DNA of 64,000 bases from Nakamurella flavida (GCF_030811475.1 NZ_JAUSQV010000001.1:1178001-1242000); one strand, 5' to 3'; positions 17,601-26,618 are shown, counted from the first letter of the stretch. Made by a program: numbers and translations. The notes: generated from the sequence alone by a model not told the origin.

Positions 17601-18572
17601 TCAGGTCCAGGGCACGGGGCGGTCACCCAGTCCGAGGAGCGTTCCGGACAGGGTCCGACCGGCCAGTGCCACCACACGGCACCGCAGGTCCTGGAGGACC
17701 TCGTCGGTCTGCGCCCCGGGATCACCCACCGCCTCTCCGGTGGCCTGCTTCCGGTAGCTCGCGTCCACCGACACGGTCAGCCCACCCTCGGCGTCCAGGT
17801 CGGGCCGCCGGGTCAGCAGGCCGACCAGTGCGACGCATTCGGGTAGCAACGGGTCCGTGACGAGCTGTCCGGTGGCCGAGTCCACCAGCATGGTCGTGCT
17901 GGTTGCCATCAGCTCCACCTGGTGCGGCCGGCCGCAGGGCACGGCCCGCGCCACGGCGGGATCGGCGACGTCCTCGCAGCTCCCGGCGTCCGCCGGTGGC
18001 GTGCCGGTGCGGTACAGATCGCGCACCGAAGCATCGAACGGCGCGACCTGCTCGGCGGCGTCGACCCGGAAGGCCACGCAGGCCGTCCAGTTCTGTCCGG
18101 CGGCACGTTGCCGCTCGTCCGGGACCACCGACACGGACGGGGTGAACAACCTGCTGGACCAGATGTCGGCGAACAGCGCCCCACCGCGCAGCGCGGCCGG
18201 GACCCCCTGGTAATCCTGCGTCTGGTAATCGCAGACGTACGCCGCGCCGGCGAACTCGCCGGACAGGTATCGCCCGTCGCTGTTCGCGCCGTCGTACGCC
18301 CCGGCCCCGTCCAGCACGGCGGTGACCTCCCCGTACCGGGTGCCGTCGCACGGGCCGATCCGCAGGTCCGCGTCTGCGACGACGGCGAGCGCGCCCGTCT
18401 CCTGCCGGTCGGGCCGGAACGGGGTCGACACGCAGTCACCGACGGCGGGAGCGAGGCGGAGCGGTATCCCCTGGGCCCGACCCGGCAGTTGGCGCTCACC
18501 CAGGTTGGGCAGGATCACGGCCAGCAGGACGGCAGGGACGATCACCGCCAGACCCGTCCCGCGCCGTCGCAT
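17601..18572 (-). CDS. Septum formation family protein, membrane-anchored
   Basis: A 323-residue exported protein. An N-terminal hydrophobic segment (about 5-25, after MRRRG) would be a signal anchor. The extracytoplasmic part contains the VGDCV...C pattern near residues 44-75 and a second half with GSCEDVADPAVARAVPCGRPHQVELMA, the C-x(n)-C-x-x-PH-x-EV signature of the septum-formation domain (PF13845) in actinobacteria. Several cysteines (about eight) suggest disulfides. Its function is poorly known; the domain name comes from a family association, not from data here. It is unlinked to the division cluster in this window. Confidence 0.72.
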   Translation of the reverse strand: MRRRGTGLAVIVPAVLLAVILPNLGERQLPGRAQGIPLRLAPAVGDCVSTPFRPDRQETGALAVVADADLRIGPCDGTRYGEVTAVLDGAGAYDGANSDGRYLSGEFAGAAYVCDYQTQDYQGVPAALRGGALFADIWSSRLFTPSVSVVPDERQRAAGQNWTACVAFRVDAAEQVAPFDASVRDLYRTGTPPADAGSCEDVADPAVARAVPCGRPHQVELMATSTTMLVDSATGQLVTDPLLPECVALVGLLTRRPDLDAEGGLTVSVDASYRKQATGEAVGDPGAQTDEVLQDLRCRVVALAGRTLSGTLLGLGDRPVPWT

Positions 18573-18628
18573 GGTTCACCCTAGGTCGGACCGTCGCAGG
18601 CCGGGCCCCCTCCGACGGGCGCCGGGCC

Positions 18629-19204
18629 CTATCCCAACGACGCGGTGGCCGCCCGCAGCTCGGCCAGGGCGGCGAGGGCGTGCGGGGCGAGCCCCGTCCC
18701 GTCCCGCTCCCCCGTGGACCAGGCCGCGTACCCGCGCTTGAACGCCAGCACACCCAGTTCGGCCGCGAGATGCGCGGTCGGATCGGGGATCCCGCGGGCC
18801 ACCAGCGCCGCGGTCATGGCCGCCGCCATCCCGACGCTCTTGAGCGCGTCCCGTTCCTGCAGTTCGGTGCTCGCCGCCACCGCGGCGGAGAGCCGGGGGC
18901 CGAGATCCCGGTTGACCGGCCCCATCTCGCTGGACGCCCGGTCCAGGCCGACGGCCACCGCCTCGAGCGGGCTGGCCCCGTCCGGCGCCTCGGCGATGCC
19001 GTCGGCCAGCAGTCTGCTCAGGGTCTCCTGGCCGGCGACCAGCAGCTCGCGCTTGTCGGCGAAGTGGCGGAAGAAGGTGCTGCGGGTGACCCCGGCCCGT
19101 TCGGCGATCTGCGCCACCGTGGTGGCGTCGTACCCCTGCTCGGTGAACAGGTCCACGGCCGCGACGACGAGACGTTGCGTCGCCCCCGGTTCCCATCGCC
19201 CCAT
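18629..19204 (-). CDS. TetR-family transcriptional regulator
   Basis: A 191-residue regulator with the TetR helix-turn-helix at about 10-55 (AVDLFTEQGYDATTVAQIAERAGVTRSTFFRHFADKRELL split across helices 1-3). The C-terminal ligand domain is not assignable. It is divergent from the NAD(P)-binding oxidoreductase gene at 19319, which is the likely target. In the 114-nt gap the octamer TGTCCCAT occurs twice (19260-19267 and 19293-19300), and GACA-CA-TGTC forms a small inverted repeat at 19287-19296. These are candidate operator elements. Confidence 0.88.
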   Translation of the reverse strand: MGRWEPGATQRLVVAAVDLFTEQGYDATTVAQIAERAGVTRSTFFRHFADKRELLVAGQETLSRLLADGIAEAPDGASPLEAVAVGLDRASSEMGPVNRDLGPRLSAAVAASTELQERDALKSVGMAAAMTAALVARGIPDPTAHLAAELGVLAFKRGYAAWSTGERDGTGLAPHALAALAELRAATASLG

Positions 19205-19318
19205 GTCCGCCAGCCTAGAAGACCCGGACGTGACCCCGGCGCCCTCGCGACGGGACTGGTGTCCCATGACTTTGCTACGGTGACGAGACACATGTCCCAT
19301 CACAGCAGGAGGCTCGTC

Positions 19319-20200
19319 ATGCAGGTCTTCGTCACCGGCGGCACCGGCACCATCGGCACCGCCGTGGTCACCGAGTTGCTCGCCCACGGCCACACCGTCC
19401 TCGCCCTCGCCCGGTCGGACACCGCCGCCCGGCAGATCCACGAGGCCGGCGCGGAGGTCCTCCGCGGGAGCACCGCCGACCTCGACGTCCTGCGCGCCGG
19501 GGCCGAGCGGGCCGACGGGGTGATCAGCCTGGCCTTCGGCGGTGACTACAGCACCGCCGGGGCCGTAGCCGCGTCCGTGGCCGAGGAGACCGCCGCGCTG
19601 ACCACCCTCGGCGAGACACTGACCGGCACCGGCCGCCCCCTGGTCACCGTGTCCGGCACGCCGTGGATCCCGGGCCGCGCCTCCACCGAGGCCGATCCGC
19701 TGCCGACCGACGGGCCGGTCGGCGGCCGGGGGCGCACGGTGAACGCGGTGCTCGCGCTGGCGTCCGAGGGCGTCCGCAGCACCGCGGTGCGGCTGCCGCG
19801 CACCGTGCACGACGGGGGCCGGGGTGGTTTCGCCGGGATGCTGACCGAGGCCGCCCGCCTGTCCGGGGTGTCCGGCTACCCGGGCGACGGCGCCCAGCGC
19901 TGGCCCGCGGTGCACGCGAAGGACGCCGCGGTGCTGTTCCGGCTCGCCCTGGAGTCCGCCCCCGCGGGGACGGCCTGGCATGCGGTCGCCGACGAGGGCG
20001 ACAGGGTCCGGGACATCGCCACGGTCATCGGCCGGCGACTGGGCCTGCCCGTCGAGCCGCTACCGGTCGAGGACTTCGGCCCGTTCGGAGCGATCTTCGC
20101 GCTGGACCAGCCGGCGACCAGTGCGCACACCCGGGCCACCCTGGGCTGGCGGCCGACCCACCCCGCCCTGCTCGCCGATCTCGAGAACCTCCGACCCTGA
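19319..20200 (+). CDS. NAD(P)-binding epimerase/dehydratase-like oxidoreductase
   Basis: A 293-residue extended-SDR/atypical protein. The dinucleotide motif TGGTGTIG lies within the first 16 residues (MQVFVTGGTGTIGTAVV). The usual active-site Tyr-x-x-x-Lys is not apparent, which places it with SDR_a-type proteins annotated as SDR family or 3-beta-HSD-like. C-terminal VRDIATVIGRRLGLPVEPLP and TRATLGWRPTHPALLADL are typical of this group in actinobacteria. The ATG at 19319 has an AGGAGG site 8 nt upstream. It is divergent from a TetR regulator that probably controls it. Confidence 0.84.
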   Translation: MQVFVTGGTGTIGTAVVTELLAHGHTVLALARSDTAARQIHEAGAEVLRGSTADLDVLRAGAERADGVISLAFGGDYSTAGAVAASVAEETAALTTLGETLTGTGRPLVTVSGTPWIPGRASTEADPLPTDGPVGGRGRTVNAVLALASEGVRSTAVRLPRTVHDGGRGGFAGMLTEAARLSGVSGYPGDGAQRWPAVHAKDAAVLFRLALESAPAGTAWHAVADEGDRVRDIATVIGRRLGLPVEPLPVEDFGPFGAIFALDQPATSAHTRATLGWRPTHPALLADLENLRP

Positions 20201-20218
20201 ACGGTTCCCGGCGGCGGG

Positions 20219-20236
20219 CGGGGTCCGGGGACCCCG
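20219..20236. terminator. Small GC-rich hairpin between convergent genes
   Basis: CGGGGTCC and GGACCCCG form an inverted repeat between the oxidoreductase stop (20200) and the acetyltransferase stop (20240). The loop is tight and there is no T-tract, so terminator function is an inference from position. Confidence 0.4.
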
Positions 20237-20239
20237 GCG

Positions 20240-20815
20240 TCACCGGGCCGCCGCCCATTCCGCCCGGCTCGTCACCCACACCCCGTCACGCCCGGTCCCC
20301 GCGGGCCCCTGGGGGGCGAGGGAGTCGCGGTCGGCGAGCCGCCGGAAGCCGAGCCGGGCGGGGACGGCGGCGCTGGCCAGGTTGGCCAGGTCGTGCACGA
20401 TCGACACCACCTGGATACCGGGGACGGTGAAGGCCAGATCGGTCAGCGCGCGTCCCGTCGCCGTCGCCACCCCCTGCCGGAGGTGCCGGTGGTCGACCCA
20501 GTAGCCGATCTCCAGCTCGTCCGGGCCGCCCCGGCGGTGCAGGCCGGCCGAACCGACCCAGGTGTCGTGCTGCCGGATGCCGACGACGAGACTGCCGCCG
20601 GCCGCCCATTCCCGCGTCCAGCCGGCGATCAGCGCATGGTGCTCCTCCGGTGTGCGCGGCTCCCCCGCCGTCCAGGCCATGAACGGGCGGAGGTGATCGA
20701 GGTTGTCCAGGATCAGCCGGTGCAGAGCGGGCGCGTCGTCCTCCTGCCAGCGGACGAGCGTCAGCCCGGACCGTTCGACCCGGTCCGGCAGCGGCGTCCG
20801 CGGCGGTTCGCTCAT
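20240..20815 (-). CDS. GNAT-family N-acetyltransferase (RimJ/RimL type)
   Basis: A 191-residue acetyltransferase. It follows the RimJ/RimL pattern: SGLTLVRWQEDDAPALHRLI at the N-terminus, ELEIGYWVDHRHLRQGVATATGRAL containing the Q/R-x-x-G-x-A/G acetyl-CoA motif A, then VHDLANLASAAVPARLGFR, where N/S-x-x-S-x-x-V-x-x-x-x-GF is typical. Substrates may be ribosomal protein N-termini or small molecules. It is divergent from the sirtuin gene with 60 nt between starts. No ribosome site is visible before the ATG. Confidence 0.84.
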   Translation of the reverse strand: MSEPPRTPLPDRVERSGLTLVRWQEDDAPALHRLILDNLDHLRPFMAWTAGEPRTPEEHHALIAGWTREWAAGGSLVVGIRQHDTWVGSAGLHRRGGPDELEIGYWVDHRHLRQGVATATGRALTDLAFTVPGIQVVSIVHDLANLASAAVPARLGFRRLADRDSLAPQGPAGTGRDGVWVTSRAEWAAAR

Positions 20816-20875
20816 GCCGGAGGACGGTAGTCCAGGCGCACTGTCCGGCCCGGGCCTGCGCGTACCGTCGACGGC

Positions 20876-21742
20876 GTGATCGTCGAGACCACCGTGGACG
20901 GAACACGTGCGTCGGCGACCGAACGGGATGCGGACGACCTGGCGCGGGCCGTCCGACTGCTGACCGGCCGACCGATCGTCGCGCTCACCGGCGCGGGCAT
21001 GAGCACCGACTCCGGCATCCCGGACTACCGCGGACCGGGCGCCCCGCCGCGGCGTCCGATGACGTATCAGGAGTTCTGCTCCGGTCCGGTCGCCCGGCAG
21101 CGCTACTGGGCCCGCAGCCACCTCGGCTGGCGGCGCCTGGCCCATTCCGCCCCGAACGACGGTCACCGTGCGCTGGCCGGGCTCGAGGCGAGGGGCCGTC
21201 TGCTCTTCCTGATCACCCAGAACGTCGACGGACTGCACGCCGAGGCCGGCACCCGCGCGCAGGTCGAGCTGCACGGCCGCATCGACGAGGTGATCTGCCT
21301 GCAGTGCCGGACGGTGAGCTCACGCGCCGAGCTGCACGAGCGCTTGGAGTCGGTGAACCCGCTCGTCGACGCGGCCGCGCAGGACCACCTGGCGACCGCG
21401 CCGGACGGCGATGTCGAGCTGGAGGACACCTCCGGCTTCCACCTGGTCGACTGCCTGGTGTGCGGCGGCGTGCTCAAGCCGCACGTGGTGTTCTTCGGGG
21501 AGAACGTCCCCCGCGACCGGGTCGCCCGCTGCTACGCCGCCGTCGATGCGGCAGGGGCGCTACTGGTGGCCGGATCGTCCCTCACGGTGATGTCGGGGTA
21601 CCGCTTCGTCCGGCATGCGGCAGCCCGCGGCATCCCGGTGGTGATCGTGAACCGGGGCACCACCCGGGGCGACCCGCAGGCGACCGTGAAGATCGACGCG
21701 GGCTGCTCGGACACGCTGTCGCAGTTGTTCGACTCGCTCTGA
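20876..21742 (+). CDS. Sir2-family NAD-dependent protein deacylase
   Basis: This 288-residue enzyme removes acyl groups from lysines using NAD+. The motif [14 protein letters not shown] (39-52) binds NAD, TQNVD lies at 114-118, the catalytic His is His133 in ELHGRI, and zinc ligands are Cys141, Cys144, Cys193 and Cys196. [13 protein letters not shown] and [11 protein letters not shown] complete the Rossmann part. It resembles class II/SIRT4-like sirtuins, given the long insertion (about 150-190) between the zinc cysteine pairs. Start is a GTG. The divergent acetyltransferase makes an acylation/deacylation pairing tempting but unproven. Confidence 0.9.
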   Translation: MIVETTVDGTRASATERDADDLARAVRLLTGRPIVALTGAGMSTDSGIPDYRGPGAPPRRPMTYQEFCSGPVARQRYWARSHLGWRRLAHSAPNDGHRALAGLEARGRLLFLITQNVDGLHAEAGTRAQVELHGRIDEVICLQCRTVSSRAELHERLESVNPLVDAAAQDHLATAPDGDVELEDTSGFHLVDCLVCGGVLKPHVVFFGENVPRDRVARCYAAVDAAGALLVAGSSLTVMSGYRFVRHAAARGIPVVIVNRGTTRGDPQATVKIDAGCSDTLSQLFDSL

Positions 21743-21760
21743 CCCGCCGGCGCGGCAGCC

Positions 21761-22135
21761 TCAGGGCGACAGGGAGCTGTTCAGCAGGAGCGCCCGTTCG
21801 TGGGCCTTGCGTTCCCCGGCCACGAAGCGTTCGTCGAAATCGGCCGCCCCGGAGTCGATCCGGATGATCGCCTGGGTCTCCTCCCACTCACCGCGGGCGT
21901 CGGTGACGGTGCGCACCACCGACCACACCATGGTGTCGCCGTCCAGCAGGTACCGCGCCTGCCAGGGACCGCGATGGGCGGGAACGGCCGGCAGGGCCGG
22001 CAGGGCGTCCACCGGTCGTACCCGCCGGCCCGACGCCGGCGGAACCTGGCGGGCGGTCCGGAACAGCAGCATCCCGGCGATGACCAGGACGGCCAGCACG
22101 AGGACGAGCTGGATCAGCGGCCCCATGTCGTCCAT
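21761..22135 (-). CDS. Hypothetical membrane-anchored protein
   Basis: 124 residues with one N-terminal membrane helix (about 6-26, after MDDMGP) and a soluble remainder that includes HRGPWQARYLLDGDTMVWSVVRT and ERFVAGERKAHERALLLNSSL. I do not recognise the family. The start could instead be the ATG at 22126. It is convergent with the sirtuin (18 nt gap) and divergent from the potassium channel. Confidence 0.6.
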   Translation of the reverse strand: MDDMGPLIQLVLVLAVLVIAGMLLFRTARQVPPASGRRVRPVDALPALPAVPAHRGPWQARYLLDGDTMVWSVVRTVTDARGEWEETQAIIRIDSGAADFDERFVAGERKAHERALLLNSSLSP

Positions 22136-22268
22136 CCACGGGCCACGGCGCAGCGGCGATCGTGCAGCGGCACGCTGACACCTCCGGTCATCGGGACGGG
22201 CGATCGGACCCAGTCTGCCGCAGGTCTGGCTCATCCACTCTGAGTGCGCCTTCGATTACGATGAGTCA

Positions 22269-23174
22269 ATGAGTGTGGAGGGTGCCGCGACCCTGTCCGG
22301 CCCCACCCGCCTCTTCCGGTCGGGCCCACCGAGCGAGAAGCGGGTGCTGGACTGGGAGCGGCGGAGCGTGCCGGCGGTCGTCGTCGTGTCCGCGGTGTTC
22401 ATGGCCTCGATGTCCTGGCTGTTCGTCCTGGACCGTCCGCCCCGGGCCACGGTGGTCGGCTTCTCCGCCGTCGGGGTGGTCTGCTGGGCGTACTTCCTCG
22501 TCGACTACCTGATCCGACTGTGTCTGGCGCACAGCCGCCGATGGTTCCTGCGCGCACGTTGGCCCGACCTCGTGCTGATCGTCCTGACCATCGTCCCGCA
22601 CCTGCACTTCCTGCGGGTGATCGCGTTGGTCATCGTGGTGCACCACCTGGCCATGCGATCGCTGCGCAATCAGGTGATGATCTACGCGCTGTTCGTCACC
22701 GTGGTGCTCATGTGGGGTATCGCGGTCAACGTGCTCGTCGTGGAACGCCACGTGCACGACGCGACGATCCGGTCACTCGGCGACGCGGTCTGGTGGGCCG
22801 TCACCTCGGTGACGACGGTCGGGTACGGCGACACCTACCCGCGCACGGCCGTGGGGCGGGTGCTGGGTGGGGTGCTGGTGTTCGGCGGTGTCGCGCTGAT
22901 CGGCGTCTGGACGGCGTCCTTCGCCAACTGGTTGTTCTCCCGGGCAGCTCCGCAGCCCGCTGCCGCTGCCACTCCCTCCACTGCCGTGACCCCCGACACC
23001 CCGGTCCCGGCCGGTCAGCTCTCCGAGACCGCCGAGCTGGCCCGCGAGGTCCGGGCCCTGCGCGCGGAGCTGGCCGATCTGCGCGCGGCCGGCTCCACTG
23101 GGGGCTCCACTCCTCCTGCGGCCCGCTCCGCCGGCCCCGCTGTCACACCGACCGGCCTGCCACCCACCGTGTGA
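22269..23174 (+). CDS. Potassium channel (two-pore-helix ion channel family)
   Basis: A 301-residue membrane protein. The selectivity filter TTVGYGD (filter residues 183-188) is followed by TYPRTAVGR and a final pore helix. The preceding helices lie at about 35-55, 62-82, 100-125 and 135-158, giving a 6TM voltage-gated-like channel, but no regular arginine-rich S4 is visible. The C-terminal 75 residues are Ala/Pro/Thr-rich with a short coiled-coil stretch (about 255-280) that may aid tetramer assembly. The gene sits directly before the spermidine-synthase-like gene (12 nt). Confidence 0.85.
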   Translation: MSVEGAATLSGPTRLFRSGPPSEKRVLDWERRSVPAVVVVSAVFMASMSWLFVLDRPPRATVVGFSAVGVVCWAYFLVDYLIRLCLAHSRRWFLRARWPDLVLIVLTIVPHLHFLRVIALVIVVHHLAMRSLRNQVMIYALFVTVVLMWGIAVNVLVVERHVHDATIRSLGDAVWWAVTSVTTVGYGDTYPRTAVGRVLGGVLVFGGVALIGVWTASFANWLFSRAAPQPAAAATPSTAVTPDTPVPAGQLSETAELAREVRALRAELADLRAAGSTGGSTPPAARSAGPAVTPTGLPPTV

Positions 23175-23186
23175 TCGGATGGCAGG

Positions 23187-24062
23187 GTGCCCCGCCGACC
23201 GTCCGACCGATCCCGTACCTCCGGCGGCGACACCGCCGCCGCCACCGACGCCCTGCTCGGGCCGCACCCGATCGACACCGGAACCGCGGAGATCGTCCGC
23301 GACCTGGATCGCCCGTCCACCCTGGTCCTGCTGGTCAACGGGGTGCCCAGTTCGGTGCACGACCTGGACGACCCCGGCCTGCTCGACTTCGACTACCTGC
23401 GCTGGATCGCGCTCACCCTCCTCAGCCGACCAGCGGTGGACCCGACGGCACGAACGGACGTGCTGCACCTGGGCGCCGGCGGGTGCTCGTTGGCGCGGCA
23501 TCTCGCCGACGCCCTGCCCGGCTCGCGCCACCTGGCCGTGGAGATCGACGCCGCCCTGGCCGAGGGGGTACGCCGCTGGTTCCCGCTGCCGACCGCACCG
23601 GTCCTGCGCATCCGCGTCGGTGACGCCCGGACCGTCACCGAGTCCCTCGGGGACGGCAGCCGCGACGTGGTGGTCCGGGACGTGTTCGCGGGCGCCGTCA
23701 CCCCCGCGGCCCTGACCACCGTGGAGTTCACCCGGGAGGTCCAGCGGGTGCTCCGACCCGGCGGCCTCTACCTGGCGAACAGCATCGGGGTGCTGGGCGA
23801 GATCCACGGTGAGCTGGGCACTCTGGCTGCGGTGTTCCCGTACATCGCCGTCATCGCGCACGCCTCGACCCTGAAGGACCGGCAGCGCGGCAACCTCATC
23901 CTGGCCGGCAGCGACACCCCGTTCGTCACCCCGGCCGTCCGTACCGCCCTGCTCCGCGACCGCACCCCCGCCCAGCTCCGGGGTCGTGACGAGCTGGGCG
24001 CGGCGGTCGACGTCCGTCGCGCCCTGCGCGACGCTGCCCATGGTGGCTGGTCAGCGCCCTGA
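23187..24062 (+). CDS. Spermidine synthase-like SAM-dependent methyltransferase-fold protein
   Basis: 291 residues. After a 30-residue polar start come SSVHDLDDPGLLDFDYLRWIAL and VLHLGAGGCSLARHLA (nucleotide-binding glycine loop), AVEIDAALAEG (acidic loop), VGDARTV and RDVVVRDVFAG, the order of the spermidine synthase/SpeE fold. The catalytic Asp motif (D-x-x-D-P) is changed to VRDVFAGAVTP, so aminopropyl transfer is not assured. Many actinobacterial members are annotated only as fused MFS/spermidine synthase or methyltransferase-like. The GTG start follows the channel gene by 12 nt, so the two are probably cotranscribed. Confidence 0.77.
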   Translation: MPRRPSDRSRTSGGDTAAATDALLGPHPIDTGTAEIVRDLDRPSTLVLLVNGVPSSVHDLDDPGLLDFDYLRWIALTLLSRPAVDPTARTDVLHLGAGGCSLARHLADALPGSRHLAVEIDAALAEGVRRWFPLPTAPVLRIRVGDARTVTESLGDGSRDVVVRDVFAGAVTPAALTTVEFTREVQRVLRPGGLYLANSIGVLGEIHGELGTLAAVFPYIAVIAHASTLKDRQRGNLILAGSDTPFVTPAVRTALLRDRTPAQLRGRDELGAAVDVRRALRDAAHGGWSAP

Positions 24063-24100
24063 CCGTGGGCGCCCGAGCCGCCGGGTGGTTTGCTGGTCGC

Positions 24101-25114
24101 ATGACTCAGACACGTGTGGTCCAGGTGGCCGGTCCCGGCCAGCAGCTCGAGCTCGTCGAGCGCGAGATCCGGCAGCCGGGCCGGGGCGAGGTGCTGGTGC
24201 GGGTGCAGGCTTGCGGCGTCTGCCATTCCGACGCGTTCACCGTCGAGGGCGGCATGCCCATCGAATACCCGCGGGTGCCCGGCCACGAGATCGCCGGCAC
24301 CATCCAGGCCGTCGGCGAGGGTGTCGAACCGTGGCAGGTCGGCCAGCGGGTCGGCGTCGGCTGGTTCGGCGGCAACTGCGGGCACTGCGACCCCTGTCGG
24401 CGCGGTGACCTGATCAGCTGTGTGAACGGGCAGGTGCCCGGCATCGCGTACGACGGCGGTTATGCCGATCACGTCGTCGTCCCGGCCGGCGCGCTGGCCT
24501 CCATCCCCGACGATCTGGCCGCCGTCGACGCCGCCCCGCTGCTGTGCGCCGGGGTGACCACGTTCAACGCCCTGCGCGAGAGCGGCGCCCGGGCCGGGGA
24601 TCTCGTCGCGATCCTCGGTGTCGGCGGCCTCGGCCACCTCGGGGTGCAGTTCGCCCGGAAGATGGGCTTCGAGACGGTGGCCATCGCCCGAGGCACGGAC
24701 AAGAAGGAGCAGGCCCTGCAGCTCGGGGCGCACCACTACCTGGACTCGACCGCGGTGGACGTCGCGGAGGAGCTGCAGAAGCTGGGTGGTGCGGTCACCA
24801 TCCTGGCCACCGTCACCGCCCCCGACGCGATGAGTTCGGTGGTCGGTGGTCTGCGCCCCCGCGGCCGGATGGTCGTCGTCGGTGCGTCCGCGGATCCCAT
24901 GCAGATCCCGCCGTTCGCGCTGATCCCGGGGAGCACCGGCGTGCTCGGCCACGCCTCGGGCACGTCCAAGGACTCCGAGGACACCCTGCGGTTCAGTGCC
25001 CTGCAGGACGTCCGGCCGATGGTCGAGAGCTACCCGCTGGAGCAGGCCGCGGAGGGGTACGACCGGATGATGAGCGGCGGCGCGCGGTTCCGCGTCGTGC
25101 TGACCATGGAGTAG
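24101..25114 (+). CDS. Zinc-dependent alcohol dehydrogenase
   Basis: A 337-residue medium-chain dehydrogenase. The catalytic zinc site includes Cys41 in CGVCHSD, and His62-Glu63 in PGHEIAG. The structural zinc cysteines are Cys93, Cys96, Cys99 and Cys107 in the lobe loop. The Rossmann motif is LGVGGLGHLGVQFA. It is closest to AdhA/AdhT-like enzymes oxidising primary alcohols with NAD(P). It lies 38 nt after the spermidine-synthase-like gene and is convergent with the small gene at 25132. Confidence 0.9.
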   Translation: MTQTRVVQVAGPGQQLELVEREIRQPGRGEVLVRVQACGVCHSDAFTVEGGMPIEYPRVPGHEIAGTIQAVGEGVEPWQVGQRVGVGWFGGNCGHCDPCRRGDLISCVNGQVPGIAYDGGYADHVVVPAGALASIPDDLAAVDAAPLLCAGVTTFNALRESGARAGDLVAILGVGGLGHLGVQFARKMGFETVAIARGTDKKEQALQLGAHHYLDSTAVDVAEELQKLGGAVTILATVTAPDAMSSVVGGLRPRGRMVVVGASADPMQIPPFALIPGSTGVLGHASGTSKDSEDTLRFSALQDVRPMVESYPLEQAAEGYDRMMSGGARFRVVLTME

Positions 25115-25131
25115 GTCCGCGGGCGGTCCGC

Positions 25132-25515
25132 TCAGGGTGCGGTGACGCGGGCGGGGGTGGTGAGCGCGACCGGGATGATGACGTCCGGCCCGAACGGGTC
25201 CGGCACGTCGCTGTCGAACTCACAGCTCAGCACCGGGTTCTGCAGGCGGAACCACCACCCCAGTGCCGGTCCGCCGGTGCCGGCGACGCGACCGAGGTAG
25301 GTCTCGTCCCAGTGCCGGTGGACCTCAGCCATCCCCACGGCCGGGCCCAGTGTGTGGACCAGGATCGCCAGCACCTGCAGCACGTCGGCCTGCCGGGACG
25401 CGTCGAGATCGGCCACCCGCAGTCCCCGTGGATCCGGCGCGGCGACGAGAGTGGTCCGACCGGAACGGGTTCGGGCCAGGGGCAGCGCGAACGGGCTGGC
25501 GACGACGGTGGTCAT
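25132..25515 (-). CDS. Small DUF3500-like protein, possibly truncated
   Basis: 127 residues. The middle (DASRQADVLQVLAILVHTLGP, HRHWDETYLGRVAG, LGWWFRLQNPVLSCEFDSD) resembles the C-terminal part of DUF3500 proteins, where D-E-T-x-F/Y and Y-R-I-x-x-P-x-x-x-I-E-F/Y-D occur in this order. The usual larger N-terminal part and the final H-x-H-T-x-x-R-D-P block are missing. It may be a small family branch or a remnant. No ribosome site is visible before the ATG. Assignment is tentative. Confidence 0.5.
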   Translation of the reverse strand: MTTVVASPFALPLARTRSGRTTLVAAPDPRGLRVADLDASRQADVLQVLAILVHTLGPAVGMAEVHRHWDETYLGRVAGTGGPALGWWFRLQNPVLSCEFDSDVPDPFGPDVIIPVALTTPARVTAP

Positions 25516-25718
25516 GGCGGTCTCGATTCCCGGCCCGGCGGCCGATCGTGGACGTCGGTCGTCGTGGCCGGGCCGGGCGGGCGACCGTCCGACCCGGGCG
25601 ACGACCGGTGCTGACCCCGTCAGGGCACCACGCCGAGGTGGCCGGGAGGCGTGGACGAGCTGGCCGGACGCTGAGGATGTCGTGGCCGCCGTCCGGCGGC
25701 GGGCCCTAGGGTGACCGC

Positions 25719-26351
25719 ATGGTCGATCCACGCTGGAGAACCGTCCGGGATGCCCGTGAGCTGCGCGACCTGGTCGGCGAGCCGGCGGAACGCGCGGTGC
25801 GGAAGGTCCGTCCGACCCTGCACGACCTGGACCGGCAGTGGTTGGCCGCGTCGCCGTTCTGCCTGCTGGCCACGTCCGCGGCGGACGGCAGTTGCGACGT
25901 CTCCCCCAAGGGCGATCCGGCCGGTCGCCTGGCCCACGTGATCGACGACCGGACCATCGCCCTGGCCGAGCGGCCTGGGAACCGGCGCGTGGACGGGTAT
26001 CTCAACGTGGTCGACAACCCGCACGTCGGACTGCTGTTCGTCATCCCGGGCCGGGACGACACCCTGCGCATCAACGGTCGCGCCACCCTCGTCCGGGACG
26101 CGCCGTTCTTCGATGAGCTCGTGGTGAAGGGCCACCGCCCGATCCTGGCTCTCGTCGTCGAGATCGACGAGGTCTTCCACCACTGCGCCAAGGCGTTCCT
26201 ACGCTCCCAGCTGTGGAGCCCCGAGACGTGGAAGGACGAGCTTCCGTCGACGGCCGTCCTGGCCAAGACCCTGGTAGCTCCGGATGCCCCCATGGCCGAG
26301 CTCGAGGAGTACTACGGAGAGTCGTACGGCGACCGGCTGTACCGCGCGTGA
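25719..26351 (+). CDS. PPOX-class FMN-dependent flavoprotein, MSMEG_1061-type
   Basis: A 210-residue split-barrel protein. The core FCLLATSAADGSCDVSPKGDPAG matches the FMN-phosphate binding strand of pyridoxamine-phosphate-oxidase-like proteins. NRRVDGYLNVVDNPHVGLLFVIPG and the C-terminal FHHCAKAFLRSQLWSPETW are hallmarks of the MSMEG_1061 subfamily, with the conserved HCAKA segment. The physiological substrate is unknown in this family. The ATG at 25719 was chosen. It appears to be monocistronic. Confidence 0.83.
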   Translation: MVDPRWRTVRDARELRDLVGEPAERAVRKVRPTLHDLDRQWLAASPFCLLATSAADGSCDVSPKGDPAGRLAHVIDDRTIALAERPGNRRVDGYLNVVDNPHVGLLFVIPGRDDTLRINGRATLVRDAPFFDELVVKGHRPILALVVEIDEVFHHCAKAFLRSQLWSPETWKDELPSTAVLAKTLVAPDAPMAELEEYYGESYGDRLYRA

Positions 26352-26597
26352 TCCCCGGCCGGGCCCTCGAATCCATTCCTGTCGTTGCCCGGTGGGGGCG
26401 GGGCCTCGCATGGGTCGGATCAGAACTCCGGTGATGTCGACACCGATGGGATCGGGCCGCCGACGGGGTCACGGTGCCCTTCGTCGAACGGCTCATCGGT
26501 TGTCCCTGTCCTGACGGTCCTCGTCTCGACGAGCCGCATGCTGGGTCGTTATCGACGACCACCCGGACGGGGACTCCCTTCGCACCTCTTCCAACCG

Positions 26598-26618
26598 TAG
26601 AATCGAACACATGTACGA
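26598..26618 (+). promoter_or_regulatory. Candidate -10 box and SOS (LexA) box over the start of the DUF222-HNH gene
   Basis: TAGAAT (26598-26603) is a good -10 placed 7 nt before the ATG, implying a leaderless message. Overlapping it, TCGAAC-ACAT-GTACGA (26603-26618) matches the actinobacterial/Bacillus-type LexA site TCGAAC-N4-GTTCGA with one mismatch. The ATG lies inside the box. LexA bound there would block both initiation and early elongation. Confidence 0.55.
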
